A DNA stretch of 64,000 bases, taken from the NCBI RefSeq assembly GCF_000213175.1, contig NW_009799104.1, positions 1,567,214 through 1,631,213 on the forward strand, given 5' to 3'. Positions 33,929-45,191 of the stretch are shown piece after piece. A program made the position numbers and the translations under genes. Every line of letters begins with the position of its first letter. The first letter of the stretch is position 1. This DNA comes from Neurospora tetrasperma FGSC 2508. Taxonomy: Eukaryota > Ascomycota > Sordariomycetes > Sordariales > Sordariaceae. The notes under the pieces were generated by a model, which had not been told where the DNA came from, ran no database searches, and worked only from the letters and a program-made list of their open reading frames with translations.

Positions 33929-35382
33929 CAGAAAATCACTGACATTCCTATTTCTGTTTCGGTTCCCAAGTTCGCCCAACCTCCCGGTCACAGCAATGGG
34001 GTATTTGAGATGTCTCCTTCCGCTGAGACATTTCATGGGCCTCTATCGGTTCAGTCTCGGCCCTTCAAGAGACCATATTCACCTGAGGTAACCGTGACTG
34101 TTACTGAGCTTCCTGAGACTCCGGCAACGACTCCCAAGAAGGCGAGAATCACTCCCGACATGAAACCAGCCCAGTTGATCCCAGCCATCGTGGTGACTTC
34201 GCCGGGCAGAACGAGCCGTGTCCCACACCCGGGATACTGGTGGTATGGGTGATCATGCCTGAACTTCTTGGTACCTTGCTGCAGTCAGCGCAAGTCTCTT
34301 TGCTCGGAAATCATTTTGAGCCGATGGAACAAGTTGTCAGAGTTTGGTACCATCACAGCCAGGTTTGCATTCTCTTTAGAATTTGGTTGGCATTTTTCGA
34401 GGAATTCATTTCAGAAAAGAACAGCGAAACATGGTATATGAGGTTAGAGTAGATGGCACATGAGCGTTATGATACAACAAGCGTTGCAGTTGCAGATGTA
34501 GACACTGGATACCGTTGGTACCACTATTGTCATAAGAGATACAAATAGAGTGCAGCCTTTCCAACATGTAAAGCCATGACGAGAGTACATAGTCAAAGTT
34601 ACCTACCTAGAGGTACCTGGTGTAGCTACCAGTGCTTTCATGAACTCATAGCGAGATACAACATAAAGACTCACGCCAATACCTCGTCCACTCATGTTTT
34701 GATTTTGTACAGAAGTGATAGAATTACACGTGGTAGGGGCCAAATGACCCCTGCCATTTCTCTCTCGCTATGAATATGCAGAAACAACAACCATCCATCC
34801 ATCCGGCAAACCGCTATCCCTTGTCTTTTGCCGAATCCTGTATATGTCCTTCCTAACCGCGAACGCCAGGCCTGCCGAAGTCGAGTGAAGAGTTTTTGTT
34901 TTTATGTCTGTGTGTTTTTTGTACAAGTCGGGACTGGAGAATGGGCGGTGATCTTTGGCCGTGGTCGGGCGGACGGTGGCATTCCTAGTCACCCCTTGAC
35001 TGCCAACCGCCGGTATCCAACGAACGTATGTCAAGGCGGCACTGGCCCGGAACGGAGGACGATGGAAGGGAGAAGAAGAAAAAGCATTGTTATCGTGTGC
35101 TGGTCGTTTCGTTCTCTCCGTCGCCAAGTCGTATCATCGTGTAAAAACGGGGGAATGCAACAATCGATTTGACCGCAGTAGCAGTCAGCCGTAGCTCCCC
35201 CTTCCATCAACTTCCGCTGCGTGTGTGCATGTGCGTGCCGAATATGTGCAGCGTCCCCATCCCCGACACCACCAAGCCGCCGCTACCACCACCAACTCCA
35301 CCGCCGCCGCCGCCGTCCTTCCTGGAAAGATTTCTCATCTCCAGTTCTCGAGACGTGTCTGTTCAGTCATGCCGCGTGACGA
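33929..35382. other. Intergenic region; one weak small ORF, AGGTA palindrome and CT-rich tracts
   Basis: Apart from the small frame at 34010-34252, listed separately, I find no gene. A TACCTACCTAGAGGTACC-type palindrome sits near 34600. A (CCG/CCA)-rich stretch is at about 35270-35320, beyond the end of PAM16. Confidence 0.4.
34010..34252 (+). CDS. Possible small protein (80 residues), uncertain
   Basis: An ATG-started frame 81 bases after the biotin ligase stop codon, on the same strand. The product is Pro/Thr-rich and moderately basic: it includes SRPFKRPYSPEVTVTVTELP, then TPATTPKKARITPDMK and ends HPGYWWYG. The clean codon run and non-random composition make it look better than neighbouring chance frames. 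No domain is recognised, and it could simply lie in the 3-prime untranslated region of the ligase transcript. Confidence 0.25.
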   Translation: MSPSAETFHGPLSVQSRPFKRPYSPEVTVTVTELPETPATTPKKARITPDMKPAQLIPAIVVTSPGRTSRVPHPGYWWYG

Positions 35383-35987
35383 TCACCGATCCTTGTAGAT
35401 CTTGGGGTTCCACCCTTCTTTGACCTCCTCCTCGGCCTGCTTCTCCTCCATCTTGGGCTTAATCTCAGCCTCGAGGCGCTCGCGCGCCCGCACGACCTTG
35501 CTCTGCAGGTAGAAGGAGCCGCCCTTCTCCGGGTCGTTGGCGTCAAACAGGCGCTTGAACCGCTCCATCACCTCCTCCATGTTGGCCGCTGTGCCGTCCG
35601 CAGGCTTGTTGACATTGAGAATCTTGCACGCCTCGTCGAGGGTCATGCCGCTGGTCAGGCTGGCGCGTCCGGTAGCAGCGTTACCGTTCTTTTGCTGCGC
35701 GCGCTGGTACTGCGAGGAGGCGGCCGCTTGCTTGTAGGCCTCGGCGAAGGCGCGGCCGAGCACGCGCGAGCCGACGACGACCACTTGGGTGATGAGACGG
35801 TAGGCCTAGAGAGGTTGGAAAAAAGGTTTTGTTAGTTAACTTGTGTTTACTAAGTATGTGAAAGGCAGTCAAGTCCGGGAACTCGGGAATAGACGGTTGT
35901 GCATAGCAACAAACCAACCAAACAACCAAGCAGACAATGTGGCGCAACTTTTGTTCAACAACAAGGAAAAAATAATAAGCATACCAT
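35383..35987 (-). CDS. pam16: PAM16/TIM16, presequence translocase motor subunit
   Basis: Peripheral inner-membrane J-like protein that pairs with Pam18 and regulates the mtHsp70 import motor at TIM23. Exon 2 (35805-35383) encodes AYRLITQVVVVGSRVLGRAF, then AEAYKQAAA, an Ala/Gln/Asn linker, then SGMTLDEACKILNV and MEEVMERFKRLFDANDPEKGGSFYLQSKV, the degenerate J domain that lacks HPD. The frame is open right up to a CTAG acceptor and lacks a suitable Met. An ATG followed directly by GTATGC lies at 35987-35985 in the correct phase, so exon 1 would be the start codon alone and the intron 179 nt. The result is 141 residues (yeast 149), and Met-Ala-x-Arg is the family N-terminus. Confidence 0.92.
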
Positions 35988-36966
35988 TATGACTATATGG
36001 AGCTGGCCGCCGAAGTGGCTAGCAATGGACTGGGTTGGCAGATGGGTGTCTGCGTCGCGGATGCAGAGGTACTTTGGGGGGGAAGTTGTCGGATGCCGTA
36101 ACACGAATGGAGATGGAGATCAATCGATGGATAACGAACCGTCCAGGTCCCGTCGATAACGACGGCGCCGCCAACTTCAAAAAATTGAGCCGACAAGAGA
36201 TGGGCCGGACCGCCGATTGCCGGAAATTCTTCGGCAGGGTCTTGGCATCCTTCCGGCAGCCTGTCCAGGCAGTAGAGGTACGTACCTGTTGCCTGCCCCA
36301 GTCCTGTGCTGACCTGTTCCGTTGTCAATGACATGGGCTGCTTGCTGCACGCTGCAACGGGTCGGGTGTGACGACTGTGAGGTGACACTGCCGTGCCTCT
36401 GGACGGGCGGGATGACGCCTGAGGCACCAACCCACCACAGAAGCCCCCACTCACAGGGGCCTGGACCACTGAACCACAGTGTTTGAACGCTGCAGTAAAC
36501 ACTGAACCTACCTAGGTATGTAAGCACAAGTGGCCCGAGCAGCTGGCCGCCAACCGTTTCAAGAGGGAAGCTTCCACTTCCACCACGACTTTGACACGAA
36601 TTGACATCTGAAAAGGAAGCGCAACGCAACATCATCACGACTCTTCGACTTTGCCGTGGCCTTTTTCCTGTCAACACTCACGCTCGTTGATTTCCGACTT
36701 TCTCCACCGAATTGAATCTCCATCATCGATTTCCGACGCTGTTCTCACACCCCACGAACGCGCATTAGAAACGACGGGCGCTCAAGTGCAGCTATTATTG
36801 ACAGTTTGCGCCTACGTCAGCTGGTACCTACATACTCGGTAACATCAGCCCCTGTGAATTCACAATCCCCCCTTGTTGACGATCGGGGAAGAACGACGAC
36901 AACTTTTCAACCACCACAACACTCCCTCACATACGAGAGCGGACCACGCCGATTACATCACCAACC
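35988..36966. other. Intergenic / divergent upstream region of PAM16 and YIP1
   Basis: About 980 bp between divergent start codons. Open frames here do not resemble proteins. AGGTA palindromes occur near 36275, 36510 and 36830. Confidence 0.45.
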
Positions 36967-38076
36967 ATGTCGCAATACTACGGCGCACCGCCAAACCAGG
37001 GCTACGCCCCTTCCAACGCCCAGAACCTCCAGTTCTACCCCTCCTCATACACACAGCCCGTGTCCGGCCACGCAACACCTTCACAAGCAGCATACGGCTA
37101 CGGCGGGCCCTCGTCGTCTGGTGGCTATGGCGTAGGAACCGGTGGCTTCTCCTCGGGCTTTGGCGGTAGCAGCGCGGCTGGCGGCGTTTCGGGTCGCATG
37201 GGCGAGCAGGGCGGACTGAGGACCGGATGGCTGGCGGCCTTTTCGACGGAAGGGTACGAGGGAGAGCCTCCTCTGCTGGAGGAGCTGGGCGTTAACTTTG
37301 GACATATTCGATCAAAGGTAAGTTGTTTTGCTTATCTTCTTTCTTCCTCTCTCTCTTCACCTCCAGCTCTCTAGGAAGGACGGCATACTAACTAAAGTCC
37401 CCCAAATCAAAAACAGACCCTAGCAGTCCTCAACCCCTTCGGCCGCATCGACCAACACCTAATGGACGACTCCGACATGGCCGGCCCCGTCCTCTTCTTC
37501 TTTCTCATGGGCACCTTCCTCCTCCTATCCGGCCGCGTCCATTTCGGCTACATCTACGGCCTCGCCCTCTTCGGTTCCATCAGCCTGCACGTCATCCTCT
37601 CGCTAATGGCTCCCTCGGCCGGTGTTCCCTCCTCCTCCGCCTCTGCCTCCGGCCCGGCTGGCCCTGGCGCCCCAGCACAAGCCTACTCGTCCTACCCAGG
37701 CCCGTCCGCAACCTCCATCTCGTCCGCCTCCATGTCCGCCGCCGACCACGACCACAGCGCCGGTCGCTCCACTTTGACCTTTGCCCGCTCCGCCTCGGTG
37801 TTGGGGTACTGCCTGCTCCCGCTCGTGGCCACCAGTCTGGTCGGGATCGTGATGCCCATGGATACACCCCTCGGCATCGTCCTGACGAGCGCGGCCATCT
37901 TGTGGTCGACCTACTCGGCTAGCGGCATCTTTTGCGCCGTGTCGAGGATGCGGAGCATGCGGGCGCTGGTGGCGTACCCGCTTGCGCTGTTTTATGTGGG
38001 GTTTGGCATCATGAGCGTGTTTAGCAGCAAGGGGAGTGGGTCGTTTGCCAAGGTTGGAACGGCTTCTTCATTGTGA
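36967..38076 (+). CDS. yip1: YIP1/YIPF5 family protein (ER-Golgi vesicle transport)
   Basis: Multispanning membrane protein of the Yip1 family, which binds Rab/Ypt GTPases and acts in COPII vesicle formation and ER-Golgi traffic. Exons are 36967-37317 and 37417-38076 with a 99-nt intron, giving 336 residues. The N-terminal 90 residues are cytosolic and rich in Gly, Tyr, Ser and Gln. The diagnostic block follows: EPPLLEELGVNFGHIRSKTL, then LNPFGRIDQHLMDDSDMAGP, which parallels human YIPF5 closely. Five hydrophobic segments come after, starting LFFFLMGTFLLLSGRVHFGY. A Ser/Ala/Pro-rich loop of about 60 residues interrupts the membrane part between helices 2 and 3, making it longer than typical homologues (about 250). 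Confidence 0.93.
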
Positions 38077-39026
38077 TGAGGTTGTGTGTGTAGTCTGTGT
38101 GTGTAAGGGAGGGTGGACAAAAAGTTGGTAATGAATGGGGGGGGTTAGTGGGATAGGGGGTCGTAGATGTTACTTGGGTAATGATGGGGTTATATATGTA
38201 TGTATGCTTGGGTTGGGTTGGGTCGGTTGGTTGATTGGCTGAAATGGTGTCCAGTGTGCCTACTACTGGGTATCAAATATACAAAAGAAATCAAATCACT
38301 AACAATGCACCTTTTGCCTTTTGCTTTTTTGGCTGGGGTGGATGAAAAAGCATAGTGGACATGAAACTGAACGTAATGCAAAAGAGTTTGATCATCATAA
38401 TATCTATTAGATCCAAGATCCATTCCATTTCACTATATTCCGTTCATCCGTTGGAATAAAAAGAGCTCTCGAAACTCCCCTCTGTCATGATAAATCTGGT
38501 TGTAGCACGGAAAATGACAGCTGCTAGCAAGAGGCCTATGAAAAACTCGTACCACGCAAAAAAAAATAACAGTTCAAAAAATGTTGGAAACAAAAAACAC
38601 CAGCCTGCCGAGCGCCCCAACCCTCCCTCCCTCCCTCACTGGAACGCCCTTGAGCAGTTTATAATAGCAACACCAACACACAACCTAATCTCTCCTTGCC
38701 ACATAGGCAAACCCAACAACGACAAACAAATTGCTCCGGACCGCTTGCTTTTTGATGAGTTTGTGACCAGACCAGAAGACCTTGATCCAAGGCCAGTGCC
38801 AAAGCCAGTGACCAGTGAAACTGAACATTTGTGAAAAAGTTGAAACAAAATATTCTGTCCGTGACTGGGACCATTGTTGCTCAGCAAAACAAAACGTCGT
38901 TTCTTTCTCCCGACCTCTTTCAAGCTTTTCGCTCTCTTTGTTTGGTGTTTTCTTACACTTCCCAACTCAACCCATTCGTTCACGTATTCATCGTCTGTCT
39001 GGCGTCGTCCTTGTCTCTTTCTTTCC
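38077..39026. other. Convergent intergenic region
   Basis: This lies between the YIP1 and RCC1 stop codons. It contains G-rich and GT-rich runs at about 38085-38220 and a GGTTGGGTTGGGTCGG cluster near 38210. No gene or RNA is recognised. Confidence 0.45.
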
Positions 39027-40948
39027 TTATTCCTTGGGCTCAGCGCCAAGAATAGAGTACTGACCACCAGCGCCAGCAAAGATGATCTTGCGATCGCGAA
39101 TCGCCGAGTTGTCAATCAGCGTGGGCGTCTCGATATCGTCTGTTGTTCCCTGGCCGGTCTGGTAGTTGGCCGAGAAGCCCCACGAGTAGACTTTGCCGTC
39201 CTCGGTGATGGCGAAGCTGTGATCGGTGCCGGCGGCCACATGGACAATCTTGCCCTCAATATCTGGCACGACGGCGGGCTGGACCAGGATTCTGGGCTTG
39301 TCCTTCTCGTCGAAGATGGTGTTCTCCTCAGTGAACGACCCCGACGGGTGGCCGACTTGGTGCCCATCGATGCGGCCCCACGTCAGCAGCTCGCCCTTGT
39401 CGTTGGTCGCGAGCGAGTGGTGCTCGCCACCGGCAATATCGACAATGTTGTGCTCCTTGAGCGAATCAACCAGCTGCGGCTTGAGGATGAAGCCGCCATC
39501 GGTGCCGGCCTCGGCCTCGATGCCCAGTTCCGCGTAGTTGTTAAGACCCCAGCCAATCACCCGGCCCTTGGTATCGATGATGAAGCAGTGGTACGAGCCG
39601 CAGGCGAGTTTGGCAGCCTTGGCGCGTCCGGGAAGCGTGCCGATGCTGGCGGGGAAAAGGGCGCCGTTTTCGTCGCGCTCAAGCAGGCGGCGCGCAAGTT
39701 GGGCTTGCTGGCCGGCGCCCCAGGCGAAGACCTTGTTCTTCTCGTCGAGGGCGAGAACGTGGTTGGAGCCGACGGCGAGCTGCTTGATCTTGCTGAGTTG
39801 GGTGATGAGGGCAGGCGTCTTCTGAATCAGCACATTTCTGGTGAAGCCAAGAATGCCTTCGTTTGACTGTAGAAATCAGTTAGTATCGGTACAACGGGTG
39901 TGATGAGAACTGTCGCGACATTAAATCAACTTACCCTAAAAGTACCCCATCCGTAAACTTGACCGGTAGCGGTCAAGGCAAAGGTAGCGCTGTCGCTGGC
40001 AACGACCTGAACCCAGACGGTACCCTCGGGAACGTCCGTGGTGTCAATCTCGCCAGGCGTGCTCTCCTTGGGGTTGAGGCCAGTGTCGTCCTCATCCTCG
40101 GAGTCAGATTCCGCATCGGCGTCGCGCAGACCACCGTCCCAAGTCGTGTCGCGGCCAAGAGCGCCCTGGTCGTTGACGCCCCAAGTGAGGATCTTGTTGT
40201 CCTTGGTGAGCGCAGCGACGTGCATGCCGCCGCAAGCGACCTGAACAATGCCGCTAAGGTTGTGGTTAATGCGCGGACGCTTGACGTCAATGGGCTTCTT
40301 TCCGTCGTACTTCAGGCTGCCGAGACCGAGCTCTCCCGAGGTGCCTTCACCAAAGACAAAGATGTCCATCACTTTGGTGGGCGCCTCGTTGATCACCTTG
40401 CCCAAAGGCTTCTTCTTGGGTTCGGGCTTGGGCTTCGGGGCGGCCTTGGCCTTCTTGGGCGCGGGCTTCGCGGCTTCATCTTCGTCGGTCTTGGCTCTCT
40501 TAATCATGGGGCGAGTGCCGTTGACCTGCTTCTCATCGGCAAGCTCCTCTTGCTCCTCTTCCTCCTCGTCCTCCTCGCGCTTGCGCTTGGCGCCGGCGAC
40601 GCTGTTTTCCTTATCAGAATCATCCTTGGCGGCGGCAGCCTTCTTAGCTGCAGCAGTCTTCTTGGGGGCAGCAGCCTTTTTGGGCGCAGGAGCCTTCTTC
40701 GCGGCAGCCTTGGGAGCAGCAGTCTTCTTGGGAGCAGCGGCCTTCTTCGCGGCAGCCTTGGGCGCAGCAGTCTTCTTGGTGGCGGCGGCTTTGGGCGCGG
40801 CCTTGGGCTCCTCCTCGTCCTTCTTAGCGACCTTCGCGGTCGTCTTCTTGGTGACAGTAGTAGTGGTCTTCGTCTTCTTGGTTGCTGTTTTGGCGGCAGG
40901 CGCGTTCTCCTTCGCGGTCTGCGTCGCGGCGGCTCTCTTGGGAGGCAT
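39027..40948 (-). CDS. RCC1-type Ran guanine-nucleotide exchange factor with histone-H1-like tail
   Basis: Chromatin-bound exchange factor that charges Ran with GTP, driving nuclear transport and spindle assembly. Minus-strand exons are 40948-39935 and 39866-39027 with a 68-nt intron, giving 617 residues. The RCC1 propeller occupies about residues 205-617. Repeat signatures visible include VFGEGTSGELGLG, TWGVNDQGALGRD, VYGWGTFRSNEGILG, AWGAGQQAQL, GWGLNNYAELG, TWGRIDGHQVG and SWGFSANYQTGQG, about seven blades. The first 200 residues are unusual: tandem Lys/Ala/Pro units such as AAPKKTAAPKAAAKK, like the C-terminal tail of histone H1, followed by an acidic run (KREEDEEEEEQEE) and a second basic patch. 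A DNA/chromatin-binding role for the tail is inferred. An upstream in-frame ATG at 41011 exists, but MPPKRAA at 40948 is the more natural start. Confidence 0.94.
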
Positions 40949-42255
40949 GATGTGAAGTGAGTCTGTCAGGAGATTTTTGGTGGTTGGGTTCTTTTTCGAG
41001 GATGATTCCAAGCAGTACTGAGAGCTGGAATGGGGACAATTGGTGATATCGAGGATGTTGCAAGCTGAATTGTTTGCAAAGACGCGTTGTTAATTTTGTG
41101 CGATAGCGAAAAGAGGTCCAGGTGCGCAAGAGTGGGTTGATGTTGTGAGGGTTACCCTGTCGCAATTGGGTAAAGGTTGGGATTGTTATTGACGGGGGGG
41201 TGCGGAAATAAACGGAAGCGGAATGGCGGAGATCGGGAGTCAGGAGAGCAAAAGGAATTTGGTGCCACTTCTGATTGAGCCAGGGGGCCAGGGGGGATGT
41301 GGTGGCCTTTGCGTCGCAAAGAAAAATCGACGCGACTGGACGGGACGCTGCGCTCTCCTTTTGACGTCGGCCGCGGTGAGGGAAGTGGGTCCATCCCAAG
41401 CTTCAATGAACAATAGTTAGAGTGAGGCTCTCAATAAGGTACCACCACCATTCACCTCTCACCTCATCACTGTCAACCCAGAAACAGAGCTTTTCAACTC
41501 AGTCGATTTGACCTCCCGTCACTGTTCAATGGCTCGCTGGCAGCGAACCGAATGCTCGAATTCTGTTTGGAATTCGGGTTACAATAACGGATCCGTACCG
41601 ACCCCCCTCCCCCCTGCCGCTACCCGCCAAGTGACGCATTGCAGTAGCAACCAGCAGGACAACAACAAAGAGACCTTTCTGTGCGAGACGCGTTCTTTGT
41701 CCCATTGATCATCGGTCATGGACTTGCAGCCGCTTGAATAAACCACACAATAGCAGTGCAGGCATTCATGATGTCGTCGTCCAATGTTCAGACGAAAAGG
41801 CAAAGGCATTTTCGCCCAGTCTGCGGTAGTCGCTCAGGTACCCCAGGATGTACCACACACCGCTGTCCCTGTCTGCTTCTGCAGATACGGGACTGACATG
41901 ACGCTGCTTGGTGGTCTGCGTGTTCCCTTGAACCATGTTCGAAACGGCCTCTCTGCTGGGTGGGTGGTTCAGACCCTCCACACGGTGATTCCTCGTTTTG
42001 ACAATGGTTCTTGGCAGCTCGACTTTCTTCAACCGGTGGTCCGAGCTCCATGCGGAACCGCCCCATGCTTCCTCGTCAGGCTTCAGAAGCGAACGATGGC
42101 GGCGAAAGTTTTACTGCCATTGTCAGGCATATCACGAGCATGTCTCTGATGAATTTAATTCAGATCACTGGCAAAAGAGACATGTGCAGTGGTTCCTAAC
42201 TGGACAGCATTCAAGAGCACTTCACAGAGAACAGACAGTTTTCAGAAATGTGCAT
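40949..42255. other. Intergenic region upstream of RCC1
   Basis: No convincing gene. Small frames on both strands near 41780-42200 overlap without family resemblance. It should contain the RCC1 promoter. Confidence 0.4.
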
Positions 42256-43137
42256 TTACCATTTCCTTTGCTTTCTACCTCCGTTTCCACGGCCGCCTTT
42301 TCGACGACTTCCGCCATTGCCATTGTCAGCAGCTGTCTCCTGCTCTTTCCTGCGCCTTTCCAATTCCTTTTCCTCCTCTTCGCGCTCGAGCTGTGACTTG
42401 GTATCTGCCACGATCCCTTGCAACGTCGGCCCAGGAATCCGCCACTTCTTCCTCTTCTTTTTGGTGTTCCGGCTAAAGAACGATGTCCCCTGCACCAAGA
42501 TTCCCCTCAAATCCTCCCACACTGACACCAGCCACGGCTTCGCATCGCATCTGAGCCATTTTGTCCAGTTCCAAAACAAGATTTGAAACCTGGTGAGTCC
42601 CCCAGTTGGAGAAGCATGGGAGAAACCTCGGTTCGCAAATGGATCGTAGTTCATCGAGGCGTACACGTTGATCCACAAGTCCCCAAGGATGATGAAAGGG
42701 GCTTTGGCGGCCAGCCACGCTATCGCCCTAATGCGGTGACAGATGCTCCAAGTAGCAGTGGCTTGCCACAGGAGCTGTGAGAAACCGAGAAAGAGAGAGT
42801 ACCGGGCGCTCAAGGTCGGAATCCCAAGCCGAAGAAACGTGCTGGGGGTGCTGAGTACGGGGATTAGACTACCCAGCTCACTCCCCTCGAGCAGTTCCTC
42901 ATCGGCTTCTCCTGCAACCAGAGCATGGTCGACCACCGGAGGCGAAATAGTTGCAGTGGTGTAGCGTCTCGACACATTATCCCGTATTGTCTGGCCGGTC
43001 CAGTGGATGTCGTCGTTGCGGCCAGCGACCATACCGTCCCTTATCCATCCGCTGACAATGCCGGCTCCTCCAAGTCCCACCACGTTCCCTGATATTGTTG
43101 GCCCGCTCAATGCCGATATGGATGGTGCTGTTATCAT
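42256..43137 (-). CDS. Hypothetical protein, possible membrane protein with basic coiled C-terminus
   Basis: A 293-residue single-exon frame with a protein-like profile. The N-terminus is Gly/Ile/Val-rich (ISALSGPTISGNVVGLGGAG) and could be weakly membrane-associated. A central hydrophobic region with many Trp and Phe residues reads YSLFLGFSQLLWQATATW, then AIAWLAAKAPFIILGDLWIN (about residues 110-160). A Trp-rich segment with FWNWTKWL follows. The C-terminal 60 residues are a charged helix (REEEEKELERRRKEQE) ending in a Gly/Arg/Lys-rich basic tail. I recognise no family. An upstream exon is possible. It lies just downstream of the Cys-rich gene on the same strand, with only about 110 bp between them. 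Confidence 0.6.
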   Translation of the reverse strand: MITAPSISALSGPTISGNVVGLGGAGIVSGWIRDGMVAGRNDDIHWTGQTIRDNVSRRYTTATISPPVVDHALVAGEADEELLEGSELGSLIPVLSTPSTFLRLGIPTLSARYSLFLGFSQLLWQATATWSICHRIRAIAWLAAKAPFIILGDLWINVYASMNYDPFANRGFSHASPTGGLTRFQILFWNWTKWLRCDAKPWLVSVWEDLRGILVQGTSFFSRNTKKKRKKWRIPGPTLQGIVADTKSQLEREEEEKELERRRKEQETAADNGNGGSRRKGGRGNGGRKQRKW

Positions 43138-43245
43138 GGTTCTAAAGATAGTTGAAAAGAAACGAAAAGTTTGCGCTGAGCTGCCGATCTCTCTCTATCA
43201 CCTCAGGACTACAGCGTCCCCAGTAGTGCGCGCTCTCGTCGAAGT

Positions 43246-44097
43246 TTAGTTCTTGGTGGTGAAATCGGTCTCGAGGTCCGTCGGCTTGAAGCCTCCATCG
43301 GCAGCCTTTTCGCAAGTGCATGCGTCTATTCAGAACATGCATGTTTAGTCACAAATGTTCTGTGTACATTATCTCTGGGGAAGAGGTGTGCTTACCAGCA
43401 GGACGAGTTCCGCAAGCGCAGGCGTTGCCCGTGGGCTTCTGGTTCTCGGTCGAGGCACGATCACAGGTGCACTGTCCGGCAGGGCGAGCACGGCATGAGC
43501 AGCGAGGACCCTCGACAGCGTTCTCGGAGTTGGCCTTGTCGCAGGTGCAGTGCAGAGCAGACTGCTTGCCGCAAGAGCAAGTGGCTTGCTTGGCTGAAGT
43601 AGGTGGCCCGTCAGTTGACTATCCAAAATAAAGATAAGAAAAACAGAGCGGTTCGTGTTTTAGGTGGATGAGTGTAATGCAAAGTCAAGAAATGGCATCC
43701 AAAAACGGGTCCCACGGGCTTGGTTGCAGGAACCTGAAGTGGGAGCAGTGGAGAAAAGCAAAAGATTAAAAGGGCCGGCGCCGGATACTGGCGGCGTGGG
43801 TGACCTCTTTGCCAAAAGATGGAGCCTCTTCTCCGTCCCAAAAAGCAAGCAAAAATGGAAAAAAAAGGATTTTCGTTGGGATCCGCCCGGTAGGGCAAAG
43901 ATCGATGGGCCGAAAGATGGAGTGTGATGGAGCCGCGTCGTGGAGTCAAGTGGAGATCAGGGGCACAGGGGGAAACTGCGCTGGTGACTAGGCACCAGAG
44001 CTTTGAGAGCGAGAGCATCAAGGCGGAATGACTTACCACAGATGCACTCAGCGCTCTTGCCGCAGCAAGTAGAGGCCTTCGCAACAGGAGCAGACAT
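43246..44097 (-). CDS. Cys-rich metallothionein-like small protein with repeated CxC units
   Basis: Minus-strand exons are 44097-44037, 43593-43396 and 43325-43246; phases agree, giving 112 residues. The protein is built from about four units of Cys pairs separated by short spacers: CCGKSAECIC, CSCGKQSALHCTC, CSCRARPAGQCTC and CACGTRPADACTC, alternating with DKANSENAVEG- and DRASTENQKPTG-type linkers. The C-terminus is EKAADGGFKPTDLETDFTTK. No signal peptide is seen. The spaced CxC pairs suggest a soluble metal-binding protein; copper or zinc binding is inferred, not shown. Small proteins of this layout are, as far as I recall, conserved in filamentous ascomycetes without a defined function. 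Intron 1 is long (443 nt), which is unusual for this window. Confidence 0.82.
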
Positions 44098-45191
44098 GTT
44101 TGAATAGGTAGTTTGGAAGTAGAGGTATGTGTTGATGTTTGTTGTTGTGGTGTTTGATGATGGAAGTTGCTTGGGTAGTTTGGCAACGGCGCGGATCGGT
44201 ATTCCGAATTTGTTGGTATCCTTGACTCGTGGTATTGAAGTTGGTGAGTAGTGGTGGAAGATGAGCGTGAGCGTTGCTGAGCTTCTGATTGTTGTTGTTG
44301 GTGTAGAGGATCTTGATGACAAGAGGTGCAAGACTTCCCTACAGACGGAGGAAGCGAGTCTTATATCTGAAATCCTAAAGTCGGCTGATGTCACAGACGA
44401 ACATGGACATGCAACTGCTTGAACAACAACGATACTCTGGATGCAACAGTGGGGTTTCCGCTGTGTCAAGGCCCATCGACCACCCAAAATAGGAAGCCCT
44501 GTCGGAGCTGCAATGGGCTCAGTTGGGGCAGACGGACCGCACTTCAGGGTCATTCAGATCTGCCTTGCTTCTCATTGGTGGCTTTCGCAGAGGACGCACG
44601 GTACTGGCGAATCAGAGATTAGGTATTTCTCAGCACATCTCTTGTTTTGCAGCCCCTGATCAGCCCACTTTTCGAGAGGTGACAAGCTCTCACAACGGCC
44701 TCGACATCATTGGCTCCCAACACCACAATGATGACCATGATGACGATCCGTTTCCCCTGTTGGTGCTTGATGCTTCTCCCAAAGACACAACTGCCATCAC
44801 AGGCAGGCCCAGAAGGTTCGAGATATTGGTAAACAGCATGGTCGACATTGGTCATCCAGTTCCGTTTGACTGCAGTTTTGCCATGCGTGTCGGGCTTCCC
44901 ACTACCAGCGCACCTCAGCTACTTCTACACCTGGATGCCAGCTCATCGTGAGAAGCGACCTCCTTGGCCAAGCAGTTGGAAATATCTGTTACGTTTGCTT
45001 CATGCTTTCCGCCCCGGACTAATCACACGTCCAAAGATGGCTTGCACAGATGTATGCAATGGATCTGCGCTTGTCTGGGGTGAATCGGATGCTCTTTGAC
45101 AAAGTCGCCTACTGATGGAAAGGAGAAGCCATGGCAAAAGTCCGTCAGGAAAAGGTGATGGCGTATTGCCCAAACAGCAAGCAGCCGGTTT
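44098..45191. other. Intergenic region upstream of the Cys-rich gene
   Basis: About 1.1 kb. A 142-codon frame at 44523-44951 and overlapping minus-strand frames have no recognisable motif. No RNA gene or repeat is seen. Confidence 0.4.

Noticed and set aside
40248-40955. Long plus-strand open frames opposite the RCC1 tail
   Set aside because: Antisense shadows of the Lys/Ala/Pro repeats; the minus-strand RCC1 reading is unambiguous.
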